Source of the DNA: Ophiobolus disseminans
Lineage: Eukaryota > Ascomycota > Dothideomycetes > Pleosporales > Phaeosphaeriaceae
Direction of reading: 5' to 3'
Length of the DNA stretch: 64,000 bases
NCBI GenBank assembly: GCA_010093685.1
Contig: MU006249.1
Coordinates: 87,096-151,095, forward strand
The notes under the pieces are model-generated. The model had not been told where the DNA came from, did not search any database, and saw nothing but the letters and a program-made list of their open reading frames with translations. Numbering within the stretch: position 1 is the first letter of the stretch; each line of letters begins with the position of its first letter. The position numbers and the translations under genes are program-made. Positions 52,523 through 63,828 of the stretch are shown here, one piece after another.

Positions 52523-54510
52523 ATGCCCTGCATCCGTGATGTGCGTTGGGGCGTCGGCAAGAGGCTTGGTAAGCTCCCAAACATGCACCCCCAGGCGCGG
52601 AAGCTAAGACACCTCCAGTAGGGCCGAAGACAGCCTTGGACCCACGACGTCACCTACATAGCGTATCGAAGCTACGCACATACTCATACGAGCCTCTCCA
52701 GGCGAGCGAAATCCGCCTCCTCGACCTGCAACCGGGCCGCCATGTGGACCAAATCCGATGCGCGATGCGCAGGGTTGCACTGACCGACAAATCGCCTTAC
52801 GAATCGCTATCATACTGCTGGGGCACGGCACGTGAAGAGAAGGAAGTGCAATGCGACGGGTCGACCATACCCGTGACGCGCAATCTGTTCGGCGCCTTGC
52901 AGCATCTCAGGCTCGAAGATGCGCCACGGACACTATGGATTGACGCCATATGTATCAACCAGGCGAACACCGTCGAGCGCGGGGAGCAGGTTGGCGTGAT
53001 GAGAGGCATCTTCCAGTTCAGCGAGCGTACCGTCGTGTGGCTGGGGCCATCGAGACACGACAGCTCACGCGCAATTGAGCTGATCCGCCAGCTGGCTAAG
53101 GTGTCGCAGGGTCGCAGTGCGAATAGCTGGGGACCGCACCTAGCCACCAAGCTCCCGCCTCTGTACGATGCGGCATGGAGCGCCTTTGCTGCACTGCTCA
53201 AACGGCAGTGGTGGCATCGCGCGTGGATCGTTCAAGAGGCCTCCGTCACCAGGGACATCACCCTCGTCTGTGGCGACGACATCTTCTCATGGTACGAACT
53301 CGAGACAGCGGTCCAGTATGCTGTCGATCTTGGCTTCTTCGTGGCATATGGCGGCAGCGCGACATTCCAGGCCTTCACCCTCTTCCGCACTCGGGCGAAC
53401 TTCCTGCGTGAGCGCAGACCCAGCCTCCATGATGTGCTGCTCCAGCACCGGTCTTTCTTAGCAACCGATCCGAGGGACAAGGTGTTCGGCCTGCTGTCGC
53501 TGGCAGATCAAGACAGCGTAAAAGAGATGGGCATACAGCCAAACTACTATCAAAGCTCCAATGACTTATTCCGCGCCATCAGCGAATCCCTCCTCGCTCG
53601 CCAGGACCTCAGTGCATTCAAAGCCGCCGGTATCCACGACAAGTCCGCCGAATCAGACCTGCCGTCCTGGGTAGCAAACTGGAGCGTCTCCGACCCCACC
53701 GTTCCCCTAGACACATCCGTCACCGTCGACCACGGCTCCAAATCCGCATACCCAGACATCCTGACCCCAACCTTCAACGCCTGCGCCTCCACCCCCTCCA
53801 CCCCCACCTTCAGCCCCGACCACAAACTCCTGCGCCTCCACGGCGTCCCCGTCGACCACATCGCCGCCGTCGGTGCCCTCTCCCGCACCCGCTACCTCCG
53901 CCACGTCTCACACATGTTCGAGCTCTTCGTCCAATGCCACGACATCCTCACGCAGCTCAAAGACTGGGAAACCATTGCCCGCACACACTCGACTGACCCG
54001 TATCCCACGGGTGAACGCAATCGCGACGCTTTCTGGCACACGCTGTGCGCGGGCCGCGTACCGCCTAACCTCGTCTCAGCACGCCACGATCCCCGCTACA
54101 AGTACTACGTTCTCATGCGCTCGCTGCGCCGCTTCGTGCGCGTGACTGTGCGCTGGTTTCCACGCTCCGCAAACGATACATGGTATAATCGCTTCTTCTA
54201 CTCGCTCTTCCAAACCGCATGGCTCCTGCTCGGCTGGACGCCGACCAAGATCCAGCGCATAGGTTTCCCGCCCGAAAGCTTGTTGCCGAATCATCGGCGC
54301 ATGGCGCGCTCACAGAAGGGGTATGTTGGGCTTGTTCCTAGGCTGACGAGGGAAGGGGACTGGATTGTTGTGTGTGAGGGGGGGAAGTTGCCGCTTGTTG
54401 TTAGGAGGGAGGGGGAGGAGTGGGTATTGGTGGGCGAGGCGTATGTGCATGGTGTTATGGGTGGTGAGGCGTGGGATGGGCGGAGGGGGGTGGATATGTG
54501 GTTTAAGTGA
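52523..54510 (+). CDS. HET (heterokaryon incompatibility) domain protein
   Basis: Model: join(52523..52568, 52619..54510), 645 residues. The large frame has no ATG near its start; a 50 bp intron (GTAAGC donor, GCTAAGAC branch, CTCCAG acceptor) links it to a 46 nt exon beginning MPCIRDVRWGVGKRL in frame. The HET domain (about residues 60-200) shows YESLSYCWGTAREEKEVQC, RTLWIDAICINQANTVERGE and KRQWWHRAWIVQEASVTRDI. Later blocks include ATDPRDKVFGLLSLAD, the conserved D-x-R-D-K-V-F-G-L-L motif. The long C-terminus contains one possible membrane-like helix (FFYSLFQTAWLLLGW). The protein is diverged from the HET gene at 33 kb. A death-effector or allorecognition role is family-based inference. 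Confidence 0.92.
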
Positions 54511-55000
54511 GGTGGTACTTCCTGAAGATATACACACTTTTATTTGAGTTTGAGATGATGCTGTGTTTTTGAGTGAGGATATCTAGGCTATACTAATATG
54601 CGTAGGCAGTTGTTGAGGTTTGTTGAGTGTGTGAAGACCTATGAGTGTCTTGATGTTCGAGGGTATGGATGCATGTATAGCTTTGCGCGATGGTGTGTGG
54701 AAGGCGGAGAGCTTGCAGAGGTAAAGCAGTTGGCTGAGTTGAGCAAGGTAAGGAGCATCATGAAGCTTGATGCATGAAGTGTTCGAGGCAAGCAAGTATC
54801 AATGAACAAGTCATCAAGTCAAGTAAGAAAGAAGGTATCATGATGAACAAGTCAAGCAAGGAAGAAGACATCACAAGGCAAGCAAGAGAAGACAGCAAGT
54901 GTTCAAGCAACCTGATGTTGATTGACTACGGACAAAACAAACAAAACCACAAATGACAGTTGACCACCACAAACTGAAAACACTCGACGAGATGCACAGC
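54511..55000. other. Convergent intergenic region with A/G-rich repeats
   Basis: 490 bp between converging genes. From 54,780 to 54,930 the sequence is a degenerate repeat of CAAGTCAAGCAAG-type units, including two related stretches containing ATGAACAAGTCA (near 54801 and 54842). This gives a 60-codon frame with no other support. Confidence 0.5.
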
Positions 55001-55620
55001 CTATCTCTCGAAAACGAACTTGACTGCTGACCCCGCAATCTTTTCTACTATCCTGTCTGGACTCGGGGATCTCTTGACTGACCTTAAATACATAAGGTAG
55101 ACAAACAAAAGCACCAACGCGAAAACCGCCACCGCTAAAACCTGCTTGTCTCTATTTTCAGAATAGCTCTGGGAGAGAACTAGATGTGTCTGCGGCCCAG
55201 CGCGAGTATCCGAAGCTGTGGTTGGGGGAGATTGACTCGGAATGCCGGAAGGCGTCATGGAGGTGGTGGGGGTAGCTGAGCTGTGGCCTGGGGTGTTGGC
55301 AGTGAATGAATGAGGGCTAGCAGAGAATAACTGAGTGCGGCTAGGAGGTCCCTGAATGTTCGAGGGGTTGATCGGTGTCTGAGCCGTGGTGCTGGATGAA
55401 GGCGCGGATGGTGTGGGTGGGATGTTGCCTGAAGTCAGTCAGTAAAATAAATAGAAAAGGAAGTCATACCAGAGGCCGTCGCGGCGCGCTTGAGGATGGG
55501 AATACTCATAACGAAAATGGCACCGAAAAGAATGAGCTTGATCAAGAGCAGACAACTGAAGATGTGTGGGAGTTGACGATGGTCTGAGATATGTGCGAGG
55601 GTGATGCGTGTTGGTGGCAT
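55001..55620 (-). CDS. Small membrane protein with two hydrophobic segments
   Basis: Model: complement(join(55001..55428, 55470..55620)), 192 residues. The 41 bp intron has a GTATGA donor, a TACTGACTGAC branch and a TTCAG acceptor, and the frame is kept. An N-terminal hydrophobic segment (HIFSCLLLIKLILFGAIFVM) is followed by a Ser/Thr/Pro-rich middle of about 100 residues and a second hydrophobic segment (VLAVAVFALVLLFVYLMYL). The tail is short and basic. It resembles the Ser/Thr-rich single-span sensor-like proteins of fungi in layout only. No family is recognised. Confidence 0.65.
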
Positions 55621-56461
55621 AGTGGTGCAGGGGGGACACTGAAGTGTAATGTCAGTGTCTGAAGTGAGAATGATGGGTAAAAGTCGAAAGTGCTTTCGCG
55701 AATGTACCTGAAGTATTCTTGAATGCAGTAAGGACCATGGTAGTGAAGTGAAGTAGTCGCAGTTGTAACCAAGGTTGTGTCTGCTTAGCGCGTTGAGGAA
55801 AGAAGTTTGGAAGCGGCGGGCGGGCGGTTCATATGGGGGGAGGGGAGGCGCTAGTGGGAGAAGCTGACTGATCGAAAATCAGGTAAGCAAAAGTGCGTTG
55901 AACGTGCGTGCCGGATTCCAAGCGGGCGCCCTGTGAGTGGGTAAAAGACGAGGTGAAGGCGGCGATTCTGTGACTGTTGAGTGCAAACGGAAGGCGCGCG
56001 TACTAAAGGGAGCTTGGGCTAGGCTGCACAGCGACGACGTGACATGACTGGCTCCTGAGATCAAGGCAGCGACAAGAAGGTGCGACAACGGAGGTAGACA
56101 AAGTCGCAGTGAATGCTGGAGAGACTGGCAAGGTGCATGCTTGGGACTGAGATGGCAGTATGCAAGTGTAGATTTGTAGACGCTGAGAATGAAGGGAACT
56201 TAGGCGAGATCAATGAGATAGTCTACTTGGATTGGCCTATATCGGTCGCAATGAGCCTGCCTTTACCAAATGAGAGTGCGAGATGTTGCCCGAAGCTGCT
56301 CCAGTGAGGTCAAGATCTAGGCTCATACCTCGCGACTATGGAGCGGAACATCATAATGATGACAGCGATACCGAGATGTGTGCGCATCTCCGCGATAATA
56401 TAGCGGAGCGGAGATCTTCCACCTTGGTTCTCGTGAGTCCTCTCCCCAGAGCCCTAACCGC
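55621..56461. other. Intergenic region
   Basis: 0.84 kb upstream of the small membrane protein gene and downstream of the SnoaL-like gene. No supported frame or repeat. Confidence 0.45.
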
Positions 56462-57000
56462 TCACTGCCCAGCTCCGTCAGTGCCCATCGCGGCCTCCTT
56501 CGCAGCCGCCATCCTCCTCATCATCTCGCCCTTCAGCAGCGGATAGAAGTCTCTCGACACACCCTACATAATTGCATCTCGTCAGCAACTCTCCCCGCCC
56601 GCGCAGCACACAACGAGCCACTTACCACGTCCACAAATTCAACCCACTCGCTCACCTTCTCCCCGCCCTCATCAAACCCCAACTTCCAAACGTATTCGTT
56701 CTTGTACTCGCCCACAGGAGTATCGCCTCGCGCACTGATGTACAACACAATGGTCTCTTTCCCGGCGGACGAGGTGCCCTCGACAACGTCTGTGACTGTG
56801 GCTTGGAATGAGGTGAAGATACTCTTCATCAAAGAGAGCTGGGCGTGGTAGGCATCATTGGATTGCGCAGGGAGGTTGAGGGATGCGGGCAGGATAATGG
56901 ATTTGCAGTCTGGAGTGCGGAAGGAGACGATGGTGTCGACGTCCATTGCGTTGACGGCTGCGACGATGGCGTCTGCGGTGCGGCGCTGAGTGGAGGGCAT
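56462..57000 (-). CDS. SnoaL/NTF2-like domain protein
   Basis: Model: complement(join(56462..56563, 56626..57000)), 158 residues. The 62 bp intron has a GTAAGT donor, a GCTGACG branch and a TGTAG acceptor. Without splicing the protein would end in an unrelated Cys-rich tail; with splicing it ends FYPLLKGEMMRRMAAAKEAA and is in keeping with the family. The body has the cone-like NTF2 pattern: an N-terminal helix (ADAIVAAVNAMDVDTIVSFR), then strands ending in ETIVLYISARGDTPVGEYKN, EYVWKLGFDEGG and VSEWVEFVDV. This is the layout of fungal SnoaL-like polyketide-cyclase-fold proteins. No catalytic residues are assigned; the ligand is unknown. Confidence 0.8.
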
Positions 57001-57253
57001 GGTGGGTGTGTGTGCTGTCTGTAGTGGCAGGGGAAAGAAGGAGGAAGTTGTAGGATTGTAGTGCAGTCAATAGTTACATACATGTTGAACCGGCGTGATC
57101 CTTCATGCGAGGTTGGCGAATCACGCATGGGTGGCTTGCAGATGCGTCAAGCCACAGTCTTACCAACTGGGCATTAGTAGCAAATATGAGGGAAATATTC
57201 CTAGGGCTTATGATGGAGGCTCTGCGATTTTATGGCTTACAGAGTGAGCGCAC

Positions 57254-58369
57254 CTAGCGGAAGTACGTTGGCGCACTTGCCTTCGCAATCATCCAAGCCT
57301 CATCCAAAGCCTTGACAACCTCTTCTGGCAGCGGTCCTTTCTCCAGATCCGCCAAATTGCCCTCTAGCTGGGCAAAGCTGCTCACACCGATGATAATGCC
57401 GTCGTTACCGCCCTTCGCCCGCGTCTTCAGCTCCGAGTGATGAACGCACCACCTCAGTGCCATCTCTAGCAACGTGAGGCTGTGCTTCTGAGCCACCCCT
57501 TCCAGCAGGCGAAGTGCCTTGAAGTTGGAATTCTTGAAGTAGCGATCGCGGTACATTTCGCCAAACTTGGAATTGCCTGCAAAACGGCCCTCGGCGGGGG
57601 CAATGTCAGCCGACTTGATCTTGCCGCTGAAGAGACCGCCTGCGAGGGGGTTGTAGACTACAATGTCAATCTTGTATTTCCTGCAGCAGGGGATGAGCTC
57701 AGGTTCGATTGCACGAGCTGTGAGACACCGTTAGAGTTGCGCTGTGACGAAGGTGGGAATGTGCAATGAACTTACTTATCGCGTTGTACATGGCCTGGTA
57801 GATGGTGGGCTTCACATAGCCTCGTTCCTTGCAGATATTGTAGACTTCTGCGACCTCCCATGCTGCGAAGTTGGAGAGACCTAATTGCACGAACTTGCCT
57901 TGCTTATGGAGCTCGTTGACCGCACTGAGGGTCTCTTCAAACGGCGTAGAGTGATCCGGCGCATGCAGATAGAAGATGTCCACTGTATCTGTGTCCAACT
58001 CCTTCAAAGACGTTGAGAAGAGTTCCTTCAGCTTCTCCGGCTTATGAGTTCCTGGCTCAGTGGGGTAGACCTTGGTGGCGAGGGTGAGACCACGGTCCTT
58101 CCATTTGGCGTCTCGTGTCCAGGCCTCTTGCTTTCCGCCAACGTACATGCGAGCAGTGTCGATCTCATTGTAACCTTTTGATTGAAAGTAATCGAGGTGC
58201 TTGTTAAACTCATCCAAAGAGGTCATGCGTGCTCCCGCAGATTCATCAGGACCTAGTTGCGCATTAGTCGAAGCTTGACTTGACCTCTCGGGCTGAGTGC
58301 GCAATGCGTACCAAAGGTCATGCATCCGAGAATGACCCGTTCCGTCACGTTCTGAGCAATGAGAGGCAT
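57254..58369 (-). CDS. Aldo-keto reductase, AKR7 (aflatoxin aldehyde reductase)-like
   Basis: Model: complement(join(57254..57717, 57776..58252, 58312..58369)), 332 residues. Introns are 58 and 59 bp; the second has a CTAAT branch and CTAG acceptor. The start gives MPLIAQNVTERVILGCMTFG, the usual first strand. The catalytic tetrad is present: Asp51 and Tyr56 in NEIDTARMYVGGK, Lys80 in LTLATKVYP and His116 in FYLHAPDHS. The cofactor region GNDGIIIGVSSFAQLEGNLA near the C-terminus is typical. Fungal members reduce aldehydes, including dicarbonyls, with NADPH in the cytosol. Substrate here is unknown. It is not embedded in a recognisable biosynthetic cluster. Confidence 0.93.
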
Positions 58370-60270
58370 CTTAAATCAGTAGTAATTGTCTGAGTCGAAC
58401 AACTCTGAGAACGACGTTATTGATACATCCAGACTTCGTCCTTACGCGATTCGCGTTCTGTTGATGACGACAGCGGGGCACACCCCGCCAACCGGAACGA
58501 AGCCGCGACCGACGCCGAAATGCGAGTGTGGAAGTCTCGGGCTTGACATTGCTCAATGCTGTTGCTCGAGGCAGCGGCCTTCAGTGATTGCGAGTTTTGG
58601 AGTATGCCCAAGTGTGTACATTGCTACACAAGTTGTTCTCAATACGCCGCCTGGTTTATTGCTTACGGTGACACAGCAGCACGCACTTCGACCTTGTCGC
58701 AAACTGCCCAATGTGGCATGCCGGACCGAGTGTGCAGCATAAGATGTCAAACTGCAAGCGCAAGACTCGTATCTACTCTTCTCATGAGTTCAATACGTGG
58801 TCAGAGATGGTGCTGCCAGTTGTATTACCTCCCCTTTACATGGCGTGGCCGCTCATTACAAGCAAACTCTCGACGGACCTAGGGAACACTCGATCACCGG
58901 CACTCCCGCACTCGTCCCGCTGCTTGTCAGGTTCGATGATACACGGCCTGTGGTCTGTTCTGCTCAGCGACGCTCACTGCTTCGATTGGCTGATTCGCCG
59001 TATTATTCGAATCAAGGCCCGAATCAATAGTGCGGCACCGCCGACATTGTCTCGACACTCACAGCAATCATGCCTGCATATTCGGAAGTCCTTTAGCGGA
59101 TGCGCCACAATTTTCGAGGCAAAAGGCGATCTATGGCCGGTCATTGGCTGCCGCCTTCATCCTCCCAAGTTCCCGCCACCTCAATCCAGTTAGAATGAAG
59201 CGGCGGAGCAATGTCTTGCGAACGTCCTACGCCCAAAGACCAGGAAAAGCAGGAACATGCAGACTCCCGCGGCCGTGCGAACGATCTGGATGAGAAAGGC
59301 TGAAACCTCCAGGGACCATTTCAGATCAACTGCATCCATGATTCACGCGTCGCTTGCAAGGTGTGGGGCCGGTTCGCTCCAATGACGTCGCAGTGGGCCC
59401 GATAACGATAAGGAACCCAACTGTGACCAGCTGACGTCCTTCATCCTGACTCCGACCTGCAGCTAGCATGCGCCATCACATATGAACACCCGCTAGAGCC
59501 GTTGCAGCATCGCAGACTCTGCGCCCAGGATCGTCCCGCACCGTCCCGCCGCTGTTCAGTACAGCACAGGTGCCACGTAGCAGCGACGCAGGTACGCACA
59601 GAAGTCGCACATGAAGGGCAGGAACTGCCTCAAAACAGAAGCAACGCCATATAAGATGGCTGCTCCGCCCCTGGAGACGTTCCCAGCGTCCTACATGCCC
59701 AGTTCACGACATTCGACGGCTGCAGTGCGCCAGACAATGAGTCGATCAGCTGGAGCCAAAGGTGTCATGTGGCCCAGCAAGCCACCCCTCCGCAAACTTA
59801 CGAATCAGTCACTTTCTCGCACACCATCAGTTAGGCGTGCGTCTGATTGGAGCGCACACCACTGCTACAAGGTACCTTGAATGAGGCCCATTCTTGATTT
59901 AGCTCCAGGCCATGCAGTCGCATCGCGTTATTGGGATTCGGCTTGGACGCCGCAATTGCTATGCACTTGCTCCCTTGCCAGGCCGAAGCAGCCCTTTGTC
60001 TTCACGTGAGATCATTGCGTCCAAGCCTCTTTCTCTTCCTTCAAATTCGTTACCAAGTATTCCTTGCCTGAAACGCGCGAGTCCTTTTCAAAGACTTAGT
60101 TTGTCTTGCGCATTCTTAAGTTGCACCCCTCCCCTCGTAAAGGAAATATTGGCATCAGACGCTATTCCGAACTTCGGCCCTCACATGCGGGACAGCTATC
60201 AACCTTCCAACATACACGCTGATCGCAAAGCTTGAGCGCATAGCGATCCGAGACTTGATTCTTGGTCGCT
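58370..60270. other. Long intergenic region
   Basis: 1.9 kb without a convincing gene. The longest frame (160 codons, 58711-59193) lacks features and sits between divergently transcribed genes. No repeats were recognised. Confidence 0.45.
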
Positions 60271-61269
60271 ATGTGCTGGTGTTTCAACTTCGGCTTATCT
60301 AGCAAGAAAAAGCAGCAAACTTCGTCGTCGTCGGGCGAGAAGAAGAGGAGGGACGGGCCAGATGATCCACTTCGCGGTAAAGGCAAGGCAGTTGTCGCGG
60401 AAGTGTCGGAGAAGCGCAGATCGAGTTCGACGCATAGAAAGAGAAGGTCTGCAGATTCTGGGACCACGCGCTCGCCGCGGCGCGAGAAGGATGAGCACCG
60501 TCCGAGATCGCAGCCGCACCACGACGAAGTCTACCAAAGTCGCGAAACATACAGACCGGCTCTGAACGTTCAAGTGCCTGAGATGTGGCATCGTACCGTG
60601 GATCCAGGTAGTACGAACTCATCGCAAGAGGCGCTGCTTAATCCGCGCCCTCAGCGGAGTCAACACCAGCGGCAGCGACACCCAAAGCGCACGTCGCAGA
60701 CCACCCTACATGGGCGCGGAGCCAAGCGCGACCCCCCGCGACACTCTAAATCCAAGAAGAATCTTCGTCCGGAGCCTTCAAGAGGGTGGTCACTGTTTGC
60801 GCCTTCCCCTCCAAAGACGCCAAGGCGCGAGCATCGCAACTATCAGACGTTGGATACTTCTCCGCGTAGCCACCGTTCTTCGAGACAACACCGCTCTCCT
60901 CAAGCAGCTCCTGAGTCCTCGCCCAGGTCCCAAACCCGTCATAGAAGTTCACGTCAGCATGAGCGAGAAGCTCCCAGCTCGCGCCAAGGGCGTTCTCGAA
61001 CACCGAATACGGCCGCCCGCCGCGTGCCAGATCGCCGCTTCGCCGTACTCGCTGCCACCAACCAGGCGCTCGAAACTGTCCGTCGTGAAGCATTTGCGCA
61101 ACCGTCGCCACCACCACGACGGGAACGATTGAGGCGGTACGAAGGCGTTACTATTCCATCCAGTCAGATTCCATTTTCGTGGGATTGCGTAAGCAGTACT
61201 CAGACCTCAGCTGGCCGTGGCTCTACAGCTGGCGAGCCTAGTAGCAGGCAAAGGCGAACGCGACGTTGA
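60271..61269 (+). CDS. Basic Ser/Arg-rich hypothetical protein
   Basis: 332 residues from the ATG at 60271 (MCWCFNFGLSSKKKQQ). It is almost entirely low-complexity and strongly basic, with RS/SR/HR-rich stretches (RSHRSSRQHRSPQAAPES; SQTRHRSSRQHEREAPSSRQ) and no folded domain. The N-terminal CWC followed by a Lys cluster could be a palmitoylation/membrane-tethering signal, but that is inference. A more ordered block is near the C-terminus (RRFAVLAATNQALETVRREA). The single long frame, unmatched by an equally long antisense protein of better quality, supports it as a gene. Function unknown. Confidence 0.55.
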   Translation: MCWCFNFGLSSKKKQQTSSSSGEKKRRDGPDDPLRGKGKAVVAEVSEKRRSSSTHRKRRSADSGTTRSPRREKDEHRPRSQPHHDEVYQSRETYRPALNVQVPEMWHRTVDPGSTNSSQEALLNPRPQRSQHQRQRHPKRTSQTTLHGRGAKRDPPRHSKSKKNLRPEPSRGWSLFAPSPPKTPRREHRNYQTLDTSPRSHRSSRQHRSPQAAPESSPRSQTRHRSSRQHEREAPSSRQGRSRTPNTAARRVPDRRFAVLAATNQALETVRREAFAQPSPPPRRERLRRYEGVTIPSSQIPFSWDCVSSTQTSAGRGSTAGEPSSRQRRTRR

Positions 61270-62192
61270 AAGTGTTACATCGGTAGTCAGTCGGAGCATT
61301 TTCTTTTGTGCATCCAGCAGACCGTGCGCACATGCCCAGCGCTGAGCGGTAGGGCTGACGGTTGCATTGTCCGGGTGCGAACGATGTGGCTTCGCTTCGT
61401 CTTTTTGTTTTGTTTTCTTCCTGTTGTCGCTTTATTGGTAGGATACCCCTAGCACCTCGCATCATTGGCATTTCATGCATCATGTAGTCGCTTCGGCTCA
61501 TTCGCATTCAGTATATCCTTGCATCATGGTTTTCTTGCGCATACACCATTTCTTTACGCACACTCTATTCGTCCGGTTCCTGGCGCATGGTCATTTTGGC
61601 GTGTTTGGCGTTTATAGACATTATTTTTCCCCTCTTATGCATCATCCTCGTATTAATCTATCCCGCCTAACCATTCACGCTCTGCCATTGCGCTGCACGT
61701 ATGACGCGCTCATCGTACATCTTACACTTGCCGGCATGGTGGCTTTCGCATCGTGACCCTTCCGTCACTGCAAACAGCATAGCAACTTACTGCAATAGGT
61801 AGGTTTGCGCAACGCCGTGGATTGCTGGCGATGGGCATCCGTGACGAGTAGGGAACGGGAGTGGGGTATGAAACGCCATGGCTGGATGCGGTTAGTGGGG
61901 GTTGGAGCGTGGGGTGGGTGCAGCTTAAACGCAGGCTCTATTACAGGTATTAGGTGCTCACTACTCCAATTGTTCAAATGGCGTTAGTCTCGCACACCGA
62001 ATTTGAATAGTATGAGTATTCTACGACGCCTATCAAAAACCTACTGTCCGATGCTCACATTCTACAATCCGCTCCACCGCTGACTCCCTCCCGCCTACAT
62101 TGCACCCGTATCCTCAAATACCAGCATCCTGATCCTACCAAGCAACAAAATTCTCACAGCCCCATCCAACACCCGCGACACTCCCTCCCTCA
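61270..62192. other. Intergenic region
   Basis: 0.92 kb, AT-richer than its neighbours in the first half. No gene, repeat or RNA recognised. Confidence 0.45.
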
Positions 62193-62601
62193 TCAAACCG
62201 GTACATCAAGTTCCTCAATCCAGTTATTCTTCTCATCGATCTCCGGATCATCCTCCGCGAACGTCTGATAAATATGCTCAATCCCAGTCTCCTCGCCTCC
62301 TTTTCTCCACAACACAGTCAGGTCCTGCGTCTTTTCTTCGCTCATCTCTGTCGGCATGACCACTAAGCCAGGAAGGCCCAGTGACTGGACGTGCCAACTC
62401 GGCATGTTCACCTGAGGCATCTTCTCGACGGAGAGATCCTATGTAGATGTCCAATACTCGTGACGCTGGGGTGTTTTTGGGATCGCGAGTGACGACCCAG
62501 ATGTCGCCGCCGAAGTGGGTGGGGCGGATGTAGATGCCTAGGATAGTGGTTTTGAAGTAGATGTTTTCGTGTTCAAGATCCGAGATGTCGAATTTTGACA
62601 T
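62193..62601 (-). pseudogene. Unknown protein, frame broken once
   Basis: The minus-strand frame from the ATG at 62601 (MSKFDISDLEHENIYFKTTI) reads GDIWVVTRDPKNTPASRVLD and then loses sense at ACATAGGATCTCTCC (about 62435-62449). Dropping one G at this point would continue into the other frame (LSVEKMPQVNMPSWHVQSLG ... NNWIEELDVPV), which ends at 62193. No intron fits: the possible GT-AG distances are under 30 nt. I do not recognise the family. It could also be a sequencing indel. Confidence 0.5.
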
Positions 62602-62766
62602 GTTAGATGATGCTAAGATGAGAATCACAACGGTGGCGTTCATGGGCATATATATGTTCCGAGAGGTTTGTCACAAACTTCAAGCTGCTATGTGACAACT
62701 AGTAAACTTCAATTAGGTAATCATATGAGGGTGTCATGCATGCTTGTGACTTCCAATTCTACCCGT

Positions 62767-63146
62767 CTAGCTCTCCGTCTCAAATGTTCCGCCATCACTC
62801 TCAACGGCCACCCTGAACTTCTGCACGAAGTCTTTCCAGATTCGCTCGTTGTGCGCTGCCACTCTAGCGTCCCAAACGGGGTACGTTTTCCAGTCTTCCT
62901 GCCTGTTCTCGCTGATCTCGTCTGTATCATATGACTTTTCGTCGTTGACGTACACTTGGTGCTCAAACTGGTCAAACGCTGGGTAGAGTGCGTAATATGC
63001 TGTATCTGGATGCACCTCCCGAGCTAGGTCGTCGGGTGGTCACCGTAGAATAGCTTTTTTAGAGATTGGGCCGCATCTAGTGAATTCTATAGTCCATCTT
63101 TTTGGGAAGCGGTAGATCTTGACATGTGGTTGACTTGGGTACATTT
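62767..63146 (-). pseudogene. Unknown protein fragment with stops
   Basis: The frame ending at 62767 reads HPDTAYYALYPAFDQFEHQV, NDEKSYDTDEISENRQEDWK and more, clearly protein-like. Upstream it meets a TGA near 63040 (CGGTGACCACC); similar protein-like sequence (NSLDAAQSLKKLFYGDHP) lies in a neighbouring frame. At least one frameshift has therefore occurred, and more if the upstream pieces to about 63300 belong. Family not recognised. Confidence 0.45.
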
Positions 63147-63363
63147 GTACTTATAATTCTCGCTGAATGTGAAGACGCGTGCTTCGTGTTTCTTCCAGGT
63201 TTTTTTCGGTAATGTCCTTCTCTACCGTCTGGGTGTTGGTTTCGGTGCGAACATGTTGATAGATCACTCTGCCGTTGCTAGCGGTAAGATCCTAGTAGCC
63301 GTCCTTATGCCGACGAGTGCGGATGTAAGTACCTATACGTACGTATTAGCTATTCATGATACT

Positions 63364-63828
63364 TTAGTGTTTCCGATTGATATGCTTACCTCCGTGAGGA
63401 CAAATCTTTGGAAGTAGTGCCTGGGAAGGAGCTTCATCCTCGAACTCAGACGTATTTTCAGTCTCTTCGTATTCGTTGCCGTTCTGTCCCGTGGAATTCG
63501 CAATGGTAGAGCTGGCTGGAAGACTGTGAAACAAAGCATGCTCGCTGTTGGTGAGTGGGCGGAGGGACCAAGCCTGGCCAGGTTTGGCTATTGGTTTCCA
63601 CAGTACGTGTATGGTTGTGAAGGTGTCTTGTTTCGGGTGGCTCACGATGAGATCGGGAATGCTATTGTCGCTTTTAGGAACCCTGTCACAACCTTCCACC
63701 TGCGCGGAATTTCGGTAACGTATCGTGTTGTCTCCACGACGTAACGCCTTGATATATCCTCGTTGCCCGATGGAACGGCGTGCGACACCGATGGCAATGC
63801 GACTGAGCGAGATGATCAAGTGAAGCAT
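63364..63828 (-). pseudogene. Possible 5' exon of a broken gene
   Basis: The 154-codon frame from the ATG at 63828 (MLHLIISLSRIAIGVARRSI) passes a donor GTAAGC after KICPHG at about 63394. Beyond a possible intron (acceptor TATAG near 63340) the sequence has stops in all frames within 20-60 codons. It may be the start of the gene whose remains lie at 62767-63146. Evidence is weak. Confidence 0.3.
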
